Shown here: positions 21,680 to 31,504 of the stretch, in pieces
How the letters are laid out: each line of letters begins with the position of its first letter
How positions within the stretch are numbered: the stretch's first letter is position 1
Origin: Zarea fungicola
Taxonomy: Eukaryota > Ascomycota > Sordariomycetes > Hypocreales > Cordycipitaceae
NCBI GenBank assembly: GCA_900169235.1
Contig: FWCC01000323.1
Location: forward strand, 1-31,504
Reading direction: 5' to 3'
Length of the DNA stretch: 31,504 nt
Position numbers and translations under genes: made by a program
The notes under the pieces: generated by a model
The model's database searches: none
Seen by the model: the letters and a program-made list of their open reading frames with translations, nothing else
Told to the model about the DNA's origin: nothing

Positions 21680-23889
21680 ATGTCCGCATCTCCACCTCGC
21701 TCCCCAACCCCGTCGGCCGCGCATGTCTACGCTACCAACGGATTGGAAATTTTGCAGGCTGCGAGCGATGCCGCAGCACTTCAGAACTCAGCTGCCCTGC
21801 AGCATGCTGCTGCCCAAGCTGTGGGCCAGCAGCAACAACAAGAGCATACCTCCGCCGCCGCCGATACGCCATTTTCCCTGCCTACCGGCCAAGGGAACTT
21901 GATGCGCGATCCGACCATCAATCCGAAGCTGACTCGTTTGCGGCGCGCCTGTGACATGTGCAGCATGCGCAAGGTCAAATGTGACGACTCCAACGTTCCT
22001 TGCCGGCCATGTCGTGAGCTTGGCGTCGACTGCACCTACCATCGCGAGACGAAACGCCGTGGGCCTCCCAATAAGCATGCAGAGGCCGCCAAGGCCGCCA
22101 AGAGGCATCATGCGGAGGGCAGCAGCGGTATATCTGGATTTGCCAGCTCTCCCTCTCCGCAGATTGCTGCCAAAACGCTTCTGACCATTTCGTCGGATGC
22201 TGTCCTCGATGCCGAGTCTATTGCGCCAATGCCAGTTTTGGAACTTCTTATCGACGACTTTTTCACATATATTCACCCGCTCGCGCCGTTTCCGCATGAG
22301 CCAACCTTTCGTCAGTCATTTGCAAATCGCGAAGATCGAACACGACCTGAATTTCTCGGCCTTTTGGCCAGTATGATAGGTGCGCTCGTCGCATCATTTC
22401 CTCGCTGCGTCAGGGAGTATTTAAAATCCCAACACAGCATTCATCTATTTCCAAAGTCGGTCGTAATGGTTGAAAAGTGCCGCGACATTACACTCCATAC
22501 GCGTGGCGCTAGATGGCCGATTAAGCAGCCGAAGACGCTCGACGATGCCATGACTAGCTACTTTTTGGGCCTTGGAGCCGCATACACGTTTCATTACAAT
22601 GTAACCCGCATATTTCTTGCTGAAACCCTCACCTTGATTCGCGAGCTTGGTTTCCATCGCTCGAAACAGCATGGCGAACGACCCAGCTTTGGAAACGATA
22701 GCCATACAAACGAGCTTCCCTTTAACCATGTGAAGGACCAGATTGGCAAGCGAATATTTTGGTGTCTTTTGCTCGGAAACAGGTAACGACGTTCTAACCA
22801 GCGTCTGCTTTTTCGTCAGGGCTAATTTCTTCCAGAACAATCTTTCAACTTACCTCACATAATGACATGGGCTTTACGCCGTCGACGCCAAACTTCCCCT
22901 ACCCCACATACCCCGAGAATGTCGACGACTTATGTATTCAAGCAAACGAGATTCTTCATCAAGCAGACGGTACTGTAACTCTTCTCACTGGATTCCGCTT
23001 CGCTATTGATATTTATACTACTATGAATGGCATCGTGAGTCTTGAATTGGCATATGGCATGAGTACACTGCCATGGGCAGACCAGCGCATCCTCCTACGT
23101 GACGGCCTAGTGGCCTCCAAGAGTATCATTGACAACCTGCCACCAGAGCTCCAACTCGGCAGCTCAAGCGCTGAAGCAAACCCCTTGGCCAGCCTGGACG
23201 AATCAGGCATGCAATACGTGCCTCCCATGTGGCCCAGTATGCAGCCCGCACACGATCTGCGCAATGTCATCAAGGCGCATCCTGTCCGGCGCCGGCAGCT
23301 CCAGTACGATATTCAAAAGGCCAACATCTTTGTCTCTCAGCTGGCGACGCGATCCTATTTTGTGGAACTCTACTTTGACCTACGTGACATACACCTGACG
23401 GAGCATCTTGGTGAAGACGCAGCAGCTGCCGCGCGCGAGCACCCGTCCGAGAACGGCAAAGCCGCAATTCTGGACGACGGCGACGACAAGGAGATTTACG
23501 AGCTCATGTCAACAGAGCGCGAGCAGATTGTGCAGGACCTGCTCATGGTGCTCGGCTGCCTCTCCCAACGCAACCTTGAGCCCAATGGGCGCTCCCTTGT
23601 CGAGAAAATTCGGCAGGTGGCGTCGACGCTTCTGAACGATGCCCCGCATCGCAAGGGACCGCTGGCGCTGAAGTCTGAAGAGGCCCTCGAGCAGCTCATT
23701 CTGATTCTCATGAAGCTCGAGAGTACCGGCGCTGCTGGGGATGTAAAGACCGGCGTAAATGGCGGCGGCGTCGAGTCGAATCAGATGACAGCCGAGGGTG
23801 AAGAGGCAGAGCTGCGGCACTGGGCTGATTTGAGAGAATACCAGCTACGTTTTGCGGCTGCCGATGGGTTCAGTGCAGCGGGGCTTTAA
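21680..23889 (+). CDS. Zn2Cys6 transcription factor with fungal-specific regulatory domain
   Basis: Predicted protein of 718 aa from two exons, 21680-22782 and 22836-23889, with a 53-nt intron. The acceptor at 22835 is the one that keeps frame; the CAG 16 nt earlier leads to a stop. Residues 21-60 are Ala/Gln-rich with a Q5 run. The binuclear zinc cluster is complete: C91, C94, C101, C108, C111, C118 (C-x2-C-x6-C-x6-C-x2-C-x6-C), followed by a basic linker KRRGPPNKHAEAAKAAKR. A middle homology region follows (LLIDDFFTYIHPLAPFPHEPTF, then DQIGKRIFWCLLLGNR at the splice). It should be a nuclear DNA-binding regulator binding CGG-type half sites. The regulated pathway is unknown; the neighbours do not settle it. 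The ATG at 21680 was chosen as it gives the complete N-terminus. Confidence 0.9.
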
Positions 23890-25061
23890 GGAAGCTAGTA
23901 CGAAGAAGAGGGGGTAAAATCTCCTGCCGAATTTGTTTTAATTAAAATGTAAAAAAGAAAAGGCTAAACAACTGCCTCAGGGAAAAGTGAGCTGAATGGC
24001 CAGAAAAGAAAATTGATTGCCATTGGCAGGTACAGGTAAACTATATAGAAAATATCCCGGACGAACACAGGGTCTATGAGAGAAAGGCGCTTCAGGGAGT
24101 ACTTGCGGACTCCCTTGCTATTTGATACGTAGTGATGTAATTGGAGAATAAATTATTGATGATTCTAATATGAGATTGTTTATCATGAGACTAAAATCAC
24201 GCCAATGTGCTCCCTTGTTCCTCTTTGGAAGGATCTCACCCATGCAAGAGCTTCAGTAACAGGGAATTAATCGCTGGATGCAACAGTTCACTTGGTCTTT
24301 TATGCATGGCGTGATACAGTACAATAGATATTGACTTCCGTATCATCATGTATTCAAGGTATCTTCATGTCTTCATTGCATTACTGAAAAAAAGAGGTCT
24401 TTACTCCTCACATCCAAGACAGCCAAAACAAACAAACCCCCCAACTCCCTAATCAAATTACAAACAGGCTTGGAAGTAATTCTTCCAGAAAACAAAAGCA
24501 ACTTGTATCACTAAGAGAACAACCCAAAAAGAGAGAAGACGGAAACACTCGCTGGCATTCATAAAAACAAAGCCCCGTCCGTCCGTCACCACTCCCGAAT
24601 AAGAATGGGCCGGAAGCATCATTGCAAAATTATTTGGGGAATCAAAAAAAATCTTTGGGTATCAATATTAACAGCATTATCGGCTCGCCGAACCGCATGG
24701 CACTGTCCTTAAAACATGAATGTATTAAGAGCAGAGCAGAAGGCGTTTGCGAGCCCCCTGACAATAGTGGTGCCACTATAATGACGTGAGTCCTTGAAAG
24801 ACATGTCTTATGGAATCATGAAAGAAATTGACAACATAGCCGTAACTTCATAAAGAGAAGATCCCAAGATATCGAAACAACGCCATCCGCGCAGGCGCGG
24901 CTTCCAAACAAAAGACATAAAACGCCAACTGTAAAACGCGGAGCAAATGCAGGATGCAGAAAGAAATAAAGAGAGAAAAATCATCAAAGTCGTTAAATCG
25001 TAGTTGTAACTGGTTCAAGGTTTGCCTGGTAAGCGAGAAGTCTGGAATTTACTTTTAAGCC
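23890..25061. other. convergent intergenic spacer
   Basis: About 1.17 kb between the stops of the Zn2Cys6 gene and the C2H2 gene. It is A-rich, holds only short meaningless ORFs and presumably both 3' untranslated regions, with possible AATAAA-like signals (for example AATAAA near 24149). No RNA gene or repeat is recognised. Confidence 0.55.
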
Positions 25062-27071
25062 CTAATAGGCAGTTGCGGTGGAACTTTCATTGGTTGCGAC
25101 TGCGACCAGTGCGTCAAACCTGCTATTGGCCGGACGCTCCTGTTGCTGCTGCGGTGGCGGCGGCTGCTCTCTTGCGGGAAAGCCGGAAAACCCAGTAAAG
25201 TTGGGATGAACCATCTTGTCAACCTGCGCAGTTCTAACATCATGTGCCTGGCTGTCTTCCCTTTGCTGCAGGTTAACTGGGCCGTGATACCAGCCATGGC
25301 GTTTAGCCTCACGGCTAGTCGCAAATGACGGCGCCGACATTGTGTGTTGATGCAGAGAGCGAGATGGTGGCGGCCCATATCGTTCGTTGCGAGGAGGCTC
25401 CTCAAATCGAACATGGCTTTGCACTCGCTCGCCTTGAGCTTGAACAGCTTTGTTGGCCTCTGAAGCCCAGGTGCCAGCACCATCAGCCGGTGGCGTCCGG
25501 TGCCCGATATCAAGGCGGTTGATCCCACGCTGTAGACTGGCATCGTACATGTTGAGGTTGCGTCGATCATCCACAGGGATAGAATCAAGCTGCGCATTGG
25601 GCATACGACGCTGGTGAACCTCCGGGTCGACAGCCATCGGAGACGCATTGCGCCGCGGAGGTGTGGGTGGGCGATGGAGAATAGATTCAAAGGTTTCAAT
25701 TCCGGGCAGCCGCAGGTTGGACTGCGCATTGGGCGCTGTGGCCATGGGCGGGGGGGGGTTCGGATGGACTGCTGATTGGGAGCTCAGCGGCGGCTGTTGA
25801 CCGTTATAGCCACGGCTGTCAGGATGCCACGTACGCCGACGCCAGCCGTCCTCTGCACCAGCACTAGATGTGCTATCGCGTCGGCCAGAGCCAGACCATC
25901 CTGGAGGTGGTGCTGCGGGAGAGGGGATAGAGTGGTGGCTAGAAGGAGAAAAAACGCCAGCATTTGAGCTGTTCACAAGAGCTGGCCCAAATGAAAGGCG
26001 GCCAGGTGGTGGCGGTCCATGGGGCTGGAAAGGAGAAGCACCAGACGGAACACTCAAGCGACGGGCTGAGTTTCTATGATCAGGTGTATACATGCTCTGA
26101 GATCTCGAGTGCGCCGTGGGGGATGCCATTCCAGACGGCCAGCGAGGACTGCTTTGGGCAGTAGAAAATGTGGCGGACGTGGGAGTACTAAAGTCACTTG
26201 GAGAGTGCGGCCTGTATGAGTAGTTGCTGTCGACACCGCTGCGGTAGGATTCAGACGACATTCTAGATCGTGGGTCTGCAGCCATGACGAGTGGCGGAGG
26301 TCTTCTTCGGTCGGAGTGCATTGGCATTCCGTAGGACGAGCCTATCGAGCTGATAGAGTTGATGCTAGACGTCGAGAGTGATTTGGAATGTCCACGAGGA
26401 GGGCCTCCTGCACTCCCACTGGTAGACGCACGGGCTCTGTTACCGGCATGTCGGACCCTCTCTGTGCGCATCTGACGCTGAAATCGGGAACCAGTAGCTG
26501 CGAGAGAATCGATAGGAATATCTTCGTTGACATGTACAGTCTGTGCATGCTGGCGCAGGTTGTCTAGCCTAGAAAACCGCCGAGAGCAGTGACATTGAAA
26601 CGGGCGTTCTCCGGTGTGTTTTCTTTGGCACATGTTAGTCAGAAGCACGGCTGAAGGCAAAAGGGCGAGGTTGGAGGCCTACCTAATATGACGAGCAAGA
26701 TGTTCACTTCTGGTGAAGCTCAGGTTACACGGAGGGTATTCTGTACAGTAGAAACGCTGCGACTTCTTCTTTTTTGACTTAGTTCCGTCGCCGTTAATGC
26801 TTTCTCCGTCGGAGCCGTTGTCATCGGGCCCCCCGTCACCGTCCGAATCTTCCATGTCGACATCCATCGAGTCTCTATTCGGTGACGTCGTGGCCGAGGA
26901 ATTTGCGTTGTCGGACTGAGTGTGGTGAAGTTCGGTTTGGTGGTGGCCATGTCCATCGTTGGAAGCACCAAATGTTACTCTGGTTGGTGTCCTCCCATCG
27001 TCACTTGTTATTGCGGGGTGTTGTTGAGGTGCCGTGTTAGGGCGGGGTGCGGCTGGGGATGAAGTCATCAT
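25062..27071 (-). CDS. C2H2 zinc-finger transcription factor
   Basis: Predicted protein of 649 aa from two exons, 27071-26683 and 26622-25062, with a 60-nt intron that has a CTAAC branch site and splits the linker between the two fingers. Finger 1 is C-x5-C-x12-H-x3-H (in [20 protein letters not shown]), finger 2 starts [19 protein letters not shown] with C-x1-C spacing. The arrangement resembles yeast Usv1/Rgm1-type regulators. A nuclear signal-like KSKKKK precedes the fingers. The rest is disordered: Ser-, Pro- and Gln-rich with RRPPP and QQQQ stretches. It should bind DNA; the targets are unknown. The start at 27071 (ACCATGATG) has a good context, but the frame stays open upstream to 27284 with further ATGs, for instance at 27134, so the N-terminus may be longer. 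Confidence 0.85.
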
Positions 27072-27849
27072 GGTGTTGCCCTTGATCGGGTCGGCGGGAT
27101 GTAGAGGATTCACAAGCCGAAAGGCAGTGGCCATAAAAGCCGTGGCGATGGCTAACAAGAATCGGTCTGCGCTGGGAGAGACGGTTAAGAAGCAGACGTT
27201 TGGAGCGTTGCGGAGAAGAAAGGCGCAGCTGCGACGAGGCAGGGAACCAGGTGGTACAGTAGGGGCGAGCGAGCGAGACAGCAAGGTGATGATGATGTAG
27301 CAATGAGAGACGGTATGGCCGATAGGCGAATAGTAGGCATGTAGCTAGGCCGACTGGTCGCAGAAAAGGCCCCTGCTTGACCCGAGACAAGGTAGTGACC
27401 AGCTGGCTGGCACTGGGCGATGGCGTAGTTGGCGTCTCGGCTAGACGGGATGGCAAAACAGAAACCGCAAATGAATACTGAGCGTTGGTATTGTTGTATG
27501 TGCGGCGAGTATTTCCAGGGCTTGAGTCGACAAGAAAAGTTTATCTGTCTTTGAGATGGAAGGGTGAGAGGGGAAGAGTTGTCGGAGGGGGAAAAGCAGT
27601 GGGTGTTTCAAATGGTTGGCCGGGGTAGAGTTGGGCAGAAGCCAACGACGGAACAGTTGATTTTAGAGGATTGAGTCAGTGCAGCGCAGCAGCATCGACC
27701 AGGGAAGGCGGGCGCGGCTGGCAAAGCAAGCGGCTGCAAACAGAACACAAAGTCAATGAATAAAAGAGAAAAGAAGTAAGCGAGAGGTACACGGGGCTTG
27801 CACCTGGATCTGAATAAGGGCAATGATGCGGGAAAATAATACTGTAAAT

Positions 27850-27870
27850 AAAAATAAAATAAAATAAAAT
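27850..27870. repeat. AAAAT pentanucleotide repeat
   Basis: About four successive AAAAT/TAAAA units in the upstream region of the C2H2 gene, 35 nt before a second pentamer array. A simple microsatellite. Confidence 0.7.
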
Positions 27871-27905
27871 GGCCGGAAGGGTGCAGGGCAAGGGCAGGTC
27901 AGGAT

Positions 27906-27935
27906 GGTCAGGTCAGGTCAGGTCAGGTCAGGTCA
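27906..27935. repeat. GGTCA pentanucleotide tandem array
   Basis: Six perfect copies of GGTCA in a row, with a partial copy on the right (GGTAC) and a degenerate copy on the left (AGGTCAGGAT). It lies about 0.84 kb upstream of the C2H2 start. It may be a plain microsatellite; five-base repeats can also hold clustered protein sites. Confidence 0.8.
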
Positions 27936-28520
27936 GGTACAAGATTCAGGACAGGTGCAGAGGCAATAGTTAAGTTAGGATACAGGGGGCAAAGCAGATG
28001 GAGATGTAGAAGAGCGGAGGGGTGCACAGTGAGAAGGGGCAGGGGCATTCAAGTGTGGCGAGGACGTGGGTGGGCGGAGACAGGTGATGTCTTTGTGGTT
28101 GCTTTTGCTTTCCCCCTCGAACGCATCAACTGCAGTGGCTCAGGTGGGTGACAAGTGAGTGAGTCCAAGTGCTGTCCAGAGTTGTCTTGGTGGAGTCCCG
28201 GATCCGGGGTGGGACGGGCGGTCGACACACTACTCCGTACCAACCACCCGCATCAGCCATCAGCAGTCTCCGAGCGACGCCTGTTTTTCAGCTAGAGCCA
28301 ACTAGTTCGCCAAATCAATGGAGCTGTGAGTGGTGAGGAGGCGGACAAGGTTTGAGGACTCTTGTTGGCTGCTGGTTTTGGGAAAAGGTGGTGCCAGTGT
28401 CATAGGGATACTTTTGTAAAGCATGGTTAGTTACGGAGTACCAGAACCAAAGGCTGGCTGGCCCTTGCAGAAGCTCCTGTGGCTGCAAATGGCATGGCAG
28501 GTAGCAAGAGCCTTGCATTG

Positions 28521-31504
28521 CAGAGCACCAACCTTTTGGTTTTGCGGTGCAACTTTATTTGGGCATTCAGTGTAACTCCTTGAGCGCCGTGTACATGATT
28601 GCGACAGATGAATGCAAGTCCCTCTCGGAACCCTTATTACGAACTCAATTTGGCAGCTACACAGATAATAATCTGCACATAGATCTGCAAACCCGTTTTC
28701 AATACTAGATACAAGTATGGAGTATGTATGTATGTAGGGAGCGCTTCGAACTATGTTATCCTTCCAGCAAGTTACAAAAAAAAGGTGCTACTAAATCCTC
28801 CCAGTCACGTCTTGGCAAAGGCTCCAGGAGGCTGGCGCCACTGATATTGGCGGAGGGCCCTGCTAACTGGGGCGAGGAGGGGTAGAAAAAAAGGTGGCGG
28901 CTCTTGGACCACCATCCATTACATACAACTGCCACTATTATTGAGCATCAGACTTCCAGTAAACTTATTACAGTACCAGTACTTACCGGATAAGTTGCTG
29001 GCGCAATGATGATCTCTGGGTGCTGCCACTAGTCAGACGCCTTCATACGGCTATACCGTGCAGCTTGTACTTTAGTCCTAGCGTTCCAGCAACTCGCCAG
29101 GCGCAGCCGTGGTTCCTGGACCTAGCTAAATGGTACCCTAATGAGTGGCCTGCTCGGCACGCCGTTCCCTCGCGTCGGCGAAGTTGTAGGAGAGAGCGGC
29201 AGCCGCTGGTTGCCATAATGATGTTAAGCAAATGAGAAAAAATTATGGTGAAGCAATCACCCACCTCAACTCAGCAATCCAGGAGCGCCGAAGCAACCAC
29301 GCAGCAGAGGGGAACCGATGTTGTCAGCATTCGCCACAGAGTACATGTACTGTACGCAAGAACTATCAATCAAAGGTTTCCGTTGCTGCCGAAATGGACT
29401 ACATACAGTGACGCAGCGAGCTAGCCAACCAGCCAACGGACACCCTCCCCTGCAGCTAAATAAAAGTACGAAATAAGCGGAAAAAAGAAAAGAGGGGCGG
29501 CAGCGGCCTGCAAGCAAGGTACAGGTCATCTACACCAGTCTAGCGCATCATTGCCAGGTACACACGACGCCAATCCGGGTGGGGGAGGGTCGAGGGTAGC
29601 AATGCTGTCTTTCGGGGCCACTTTGGCCGCTAGGGCCTTCTGCCTTTGCTTGCTTGCTTGCCCAGCTTGTGGGTTTGATGAAGTTGGTACCTGTGAGCCC
29701 CATGCTTTGCTGCCAGGCACTGACAGGTCCCTCCTTCACTGCAGACGTCGTAGTGGGCCACGTCGCAGTACCCTGTAAAATTCGGCTGACGAATTGTTAG
29801 TGCGTTGTTGAAATCGGTATCCCCCACCTGTGATATTTGGGCGTTTGATCCAAACCACCAATTGCCATCAGCGGCCGAAATCCCCTCCATCCGAGAATGC
29901 GTGAATGGTTACGGAGTACTCTCCATGGAGCACACGTTTCCTTTGAGCTTACACCTAGGCTCCATAGAGATGCGGCAAACAAACATACTGCTGCTCGCAA
30001 AATGTCCCGCATATCCGCTTGACAATGTGTGCGCACACCAGTCACGCCAACTTATATCAAATATATATGTATGCGCTTTTCCATGTGCATATTACGCAGT
30101 GTCTACGATTTCGTCAATATTTCCACAACAGTCAGGATCACACACACTCGCCACCACCGATCACTATTGCTTGCGGAAACTCCGACAGCGCCACCCTTTT
30201 CCTCCTTCGCTCCGCCCATGATGTAGTCTCCGAAACAGCCACAATTTCTCTCATGAACGTGCCTGCCGCAGCGAATTACTGGTGCTACCAACAGAGAAAA
30301 CAAAGTCATTTCTGCATAGTACGGGTTTTTGGCTTGTACGCAACTGTGCAAATGTATCCTGTGCTGTGTAGCTGGACAGAGGCGAAACCTGCCTCCGTTT
30401 GCGGAACAAGAGCGCTACTCTGATTGTGCCTGAATGCGGCGTTGTGTCCGATGAACCGATACGGCATCAGATGGTACTAATTTTAATTTACACAAAGGTT
30501 CTACACCCTATTCCGCCTTCGGATGCCATGTAACCTCTTTTAAGTTCAATTTGGAAACTCTGTGCGGCTTGCGAGATTCCTAACGGCAAAGGCAAAGCCA
30601 GATTGAACAGGCCCAAATGACTGTGAAGCTTGTTGCAAGGCGATCTCGCCTCTCGGTGCCATACTCCATATTTTGAAGTTCAAAAATCCTTTTTCCCATG
30701 CCCATTCCGAGGTAACTACATCATCACCGCAGACTCCTTCTAGTTCTTCTGTCTTGGGCCAGCAGCACAAAATGTTGTATTCATGAGGTCCAAATCGCCA
30801 CAATCTGCTGTATAAATAATAGCCATTTATTTTAACTGCTGAATTGCAGCAGTGCCGAGACAGTTTAACGATGCACAACATCCAAGTCATATTTTACGCT
30901 TGCAGAACTGTTTTATATCCTATGACGGATCGCTAAGGTGAAAAAAAGTAAAGGTGCCTATATTTCTGTAAAACAAGATTGATGCTGACACGTGGGAAAG
31001 CACCGGTATCTGATGCTTTGAAGAGATCTCAGGATCGCAACTTGTGCGGCAAGACACAGCCAATCACCAGGCAATAGGACTTCTAGGGCTGTCCGGAGTA
31101 CGCTGATTACATTTCTGTAGAAATGAGAATCAATTGCCTGTAACTACATTTTGGTTCCGGCACGGTATGGTGCCACAGCACTTGATCGACTAGAATGTCA
31201 CTGGTGCTTATTAGAGACACTTGTTTCACTCATCAGCGACTCCATATCTAGTGTCAAACAGCACACGTAAGTACATTGACTCGTAAACACATCCTACATT
31301 TCGTTGGAGCGCCGCCCGATGCTTTTTCTAGAAGCAAATATATTTCTCTGCGTAAAGAAATGCAATGTCATCAGCTTCCAGTCTGACTAGCTACTGGCGG
31401 CTTACACGCCATTACAACGACACCATCATGTTGCTTTTTCTCTCCCGCTTAGGGCCGCTGTTTATAACAAAGCGTACCTTACGGGGTCAGCATCGGGCGA
31501 CGCC
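28521..31504. other. gene-poor 3 kb right end
   Basis: No intact gene is supported. The longest ORFs (for example 29805-30221 and 30019-30423 plus, 30546-30890 minus) show no domain, and the first two overlap in different frames. No tRNA box pair was found by eye. TACGGAGTA occurs at 29910-29918. Exons of a gene that extends beyond the window, or of a short-exon gene, cannot be excluded. Confidence 0.5.

Larger units (their letters stand above)
27072..28520. promoter_or_regulatory. long leader and promoter region of the C2H2 gene
   Basis: No second gene is visible upstream of the C2H2 start. The frame is open to 27284 without an obvious domain. The region carries AAAAT-type pentamers (27850-27870), a GGTCA array (27906-27935) and TACTCCGTA-type motifs at 28231-28239 and 28432-28440. 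A long leader with upstream ATGs would fit a tightly controlled regulator gene, but the transcription start is not known. Confidence 0.45.

Noticed and set aside
27906..27935. CRISPR-like array
   Set aside because: Units are 5 bp with no spacers, and the genome is fungal.
29805..30423. Overlapping plus-strand ORFs
   Set aside because: They overlap in different frames, have low-complexity His/Ser/Pro content and show no domain.

Overview
The window is nuclear DNA of a filamentous ascomycete, most likely a sordariomycete and plausibly Hypocreales. The reasons are short GT-AG introns of about 53-135 nt, a Tps2-type trehalose phosphatase, Zn2Cys6 and C2H2 regulators, fungal MFS families, and an AT-rich block that looks decayed by repeat-induced point mutation (RIP). 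Exon models were read by eye from splice consensus, frame and family conservation. No search or transcript data was available.

Layout. (1) 1 to about 6285: an AT-rich, TpA-rich mobile-element island. Two long decayed genes face each other. The plus-strand one (1083-3635, with an upstream piece from 262) keeps the catalytic layout of a C48/Ulp1-like cysteine protease. The minus-strand one (4364-5476, upstream piece to 5907) is not recognised. Almost every in-frame stop is TAA or TAG, as expected if Gln codons CAA/CAG were mutated CpA to TpA. (2) About 6290-8170: normal-composition DNA with broken coding-like pieces and no intact gene. (3) 8175-15774: glutathione S-transferase-like gene (+), secreted serine beta-lactamase-fold protein (-), BSC6-like MFS transporter (+) and hexose-type MFS transporter (-). 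(4) 17308-20117: trehalose-6-phosphate phosphatase tps2 (-). (5) 21680-23889: Zn2Cys6 transcription factor (+). (6) 25062-27071: C2H2 zinc-finger transcription factor (-) with a long, repeat-bearing upstream region. (7) 27900-31504: no gene I can support.

How they may work together. The GST-like, beta-lactamase-fold and MFS genes beside the repeat island look like an accessory module for modifying and exporting small molecules, but no backbone biosynthetic enzyme is visible. The hexose transporter carries three CreA-like sites close upstream, and tps2 carries three STRE-like motifs, so that part looks like carbon and stress metabolism. The two transcription factors have no visible link to the other genes.

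The most unusual content is the decayed two-gene island: both genes become readable as long proteins when TAA/TAG is read as former Gln, and one carries an Ulp1-like catalytic set.
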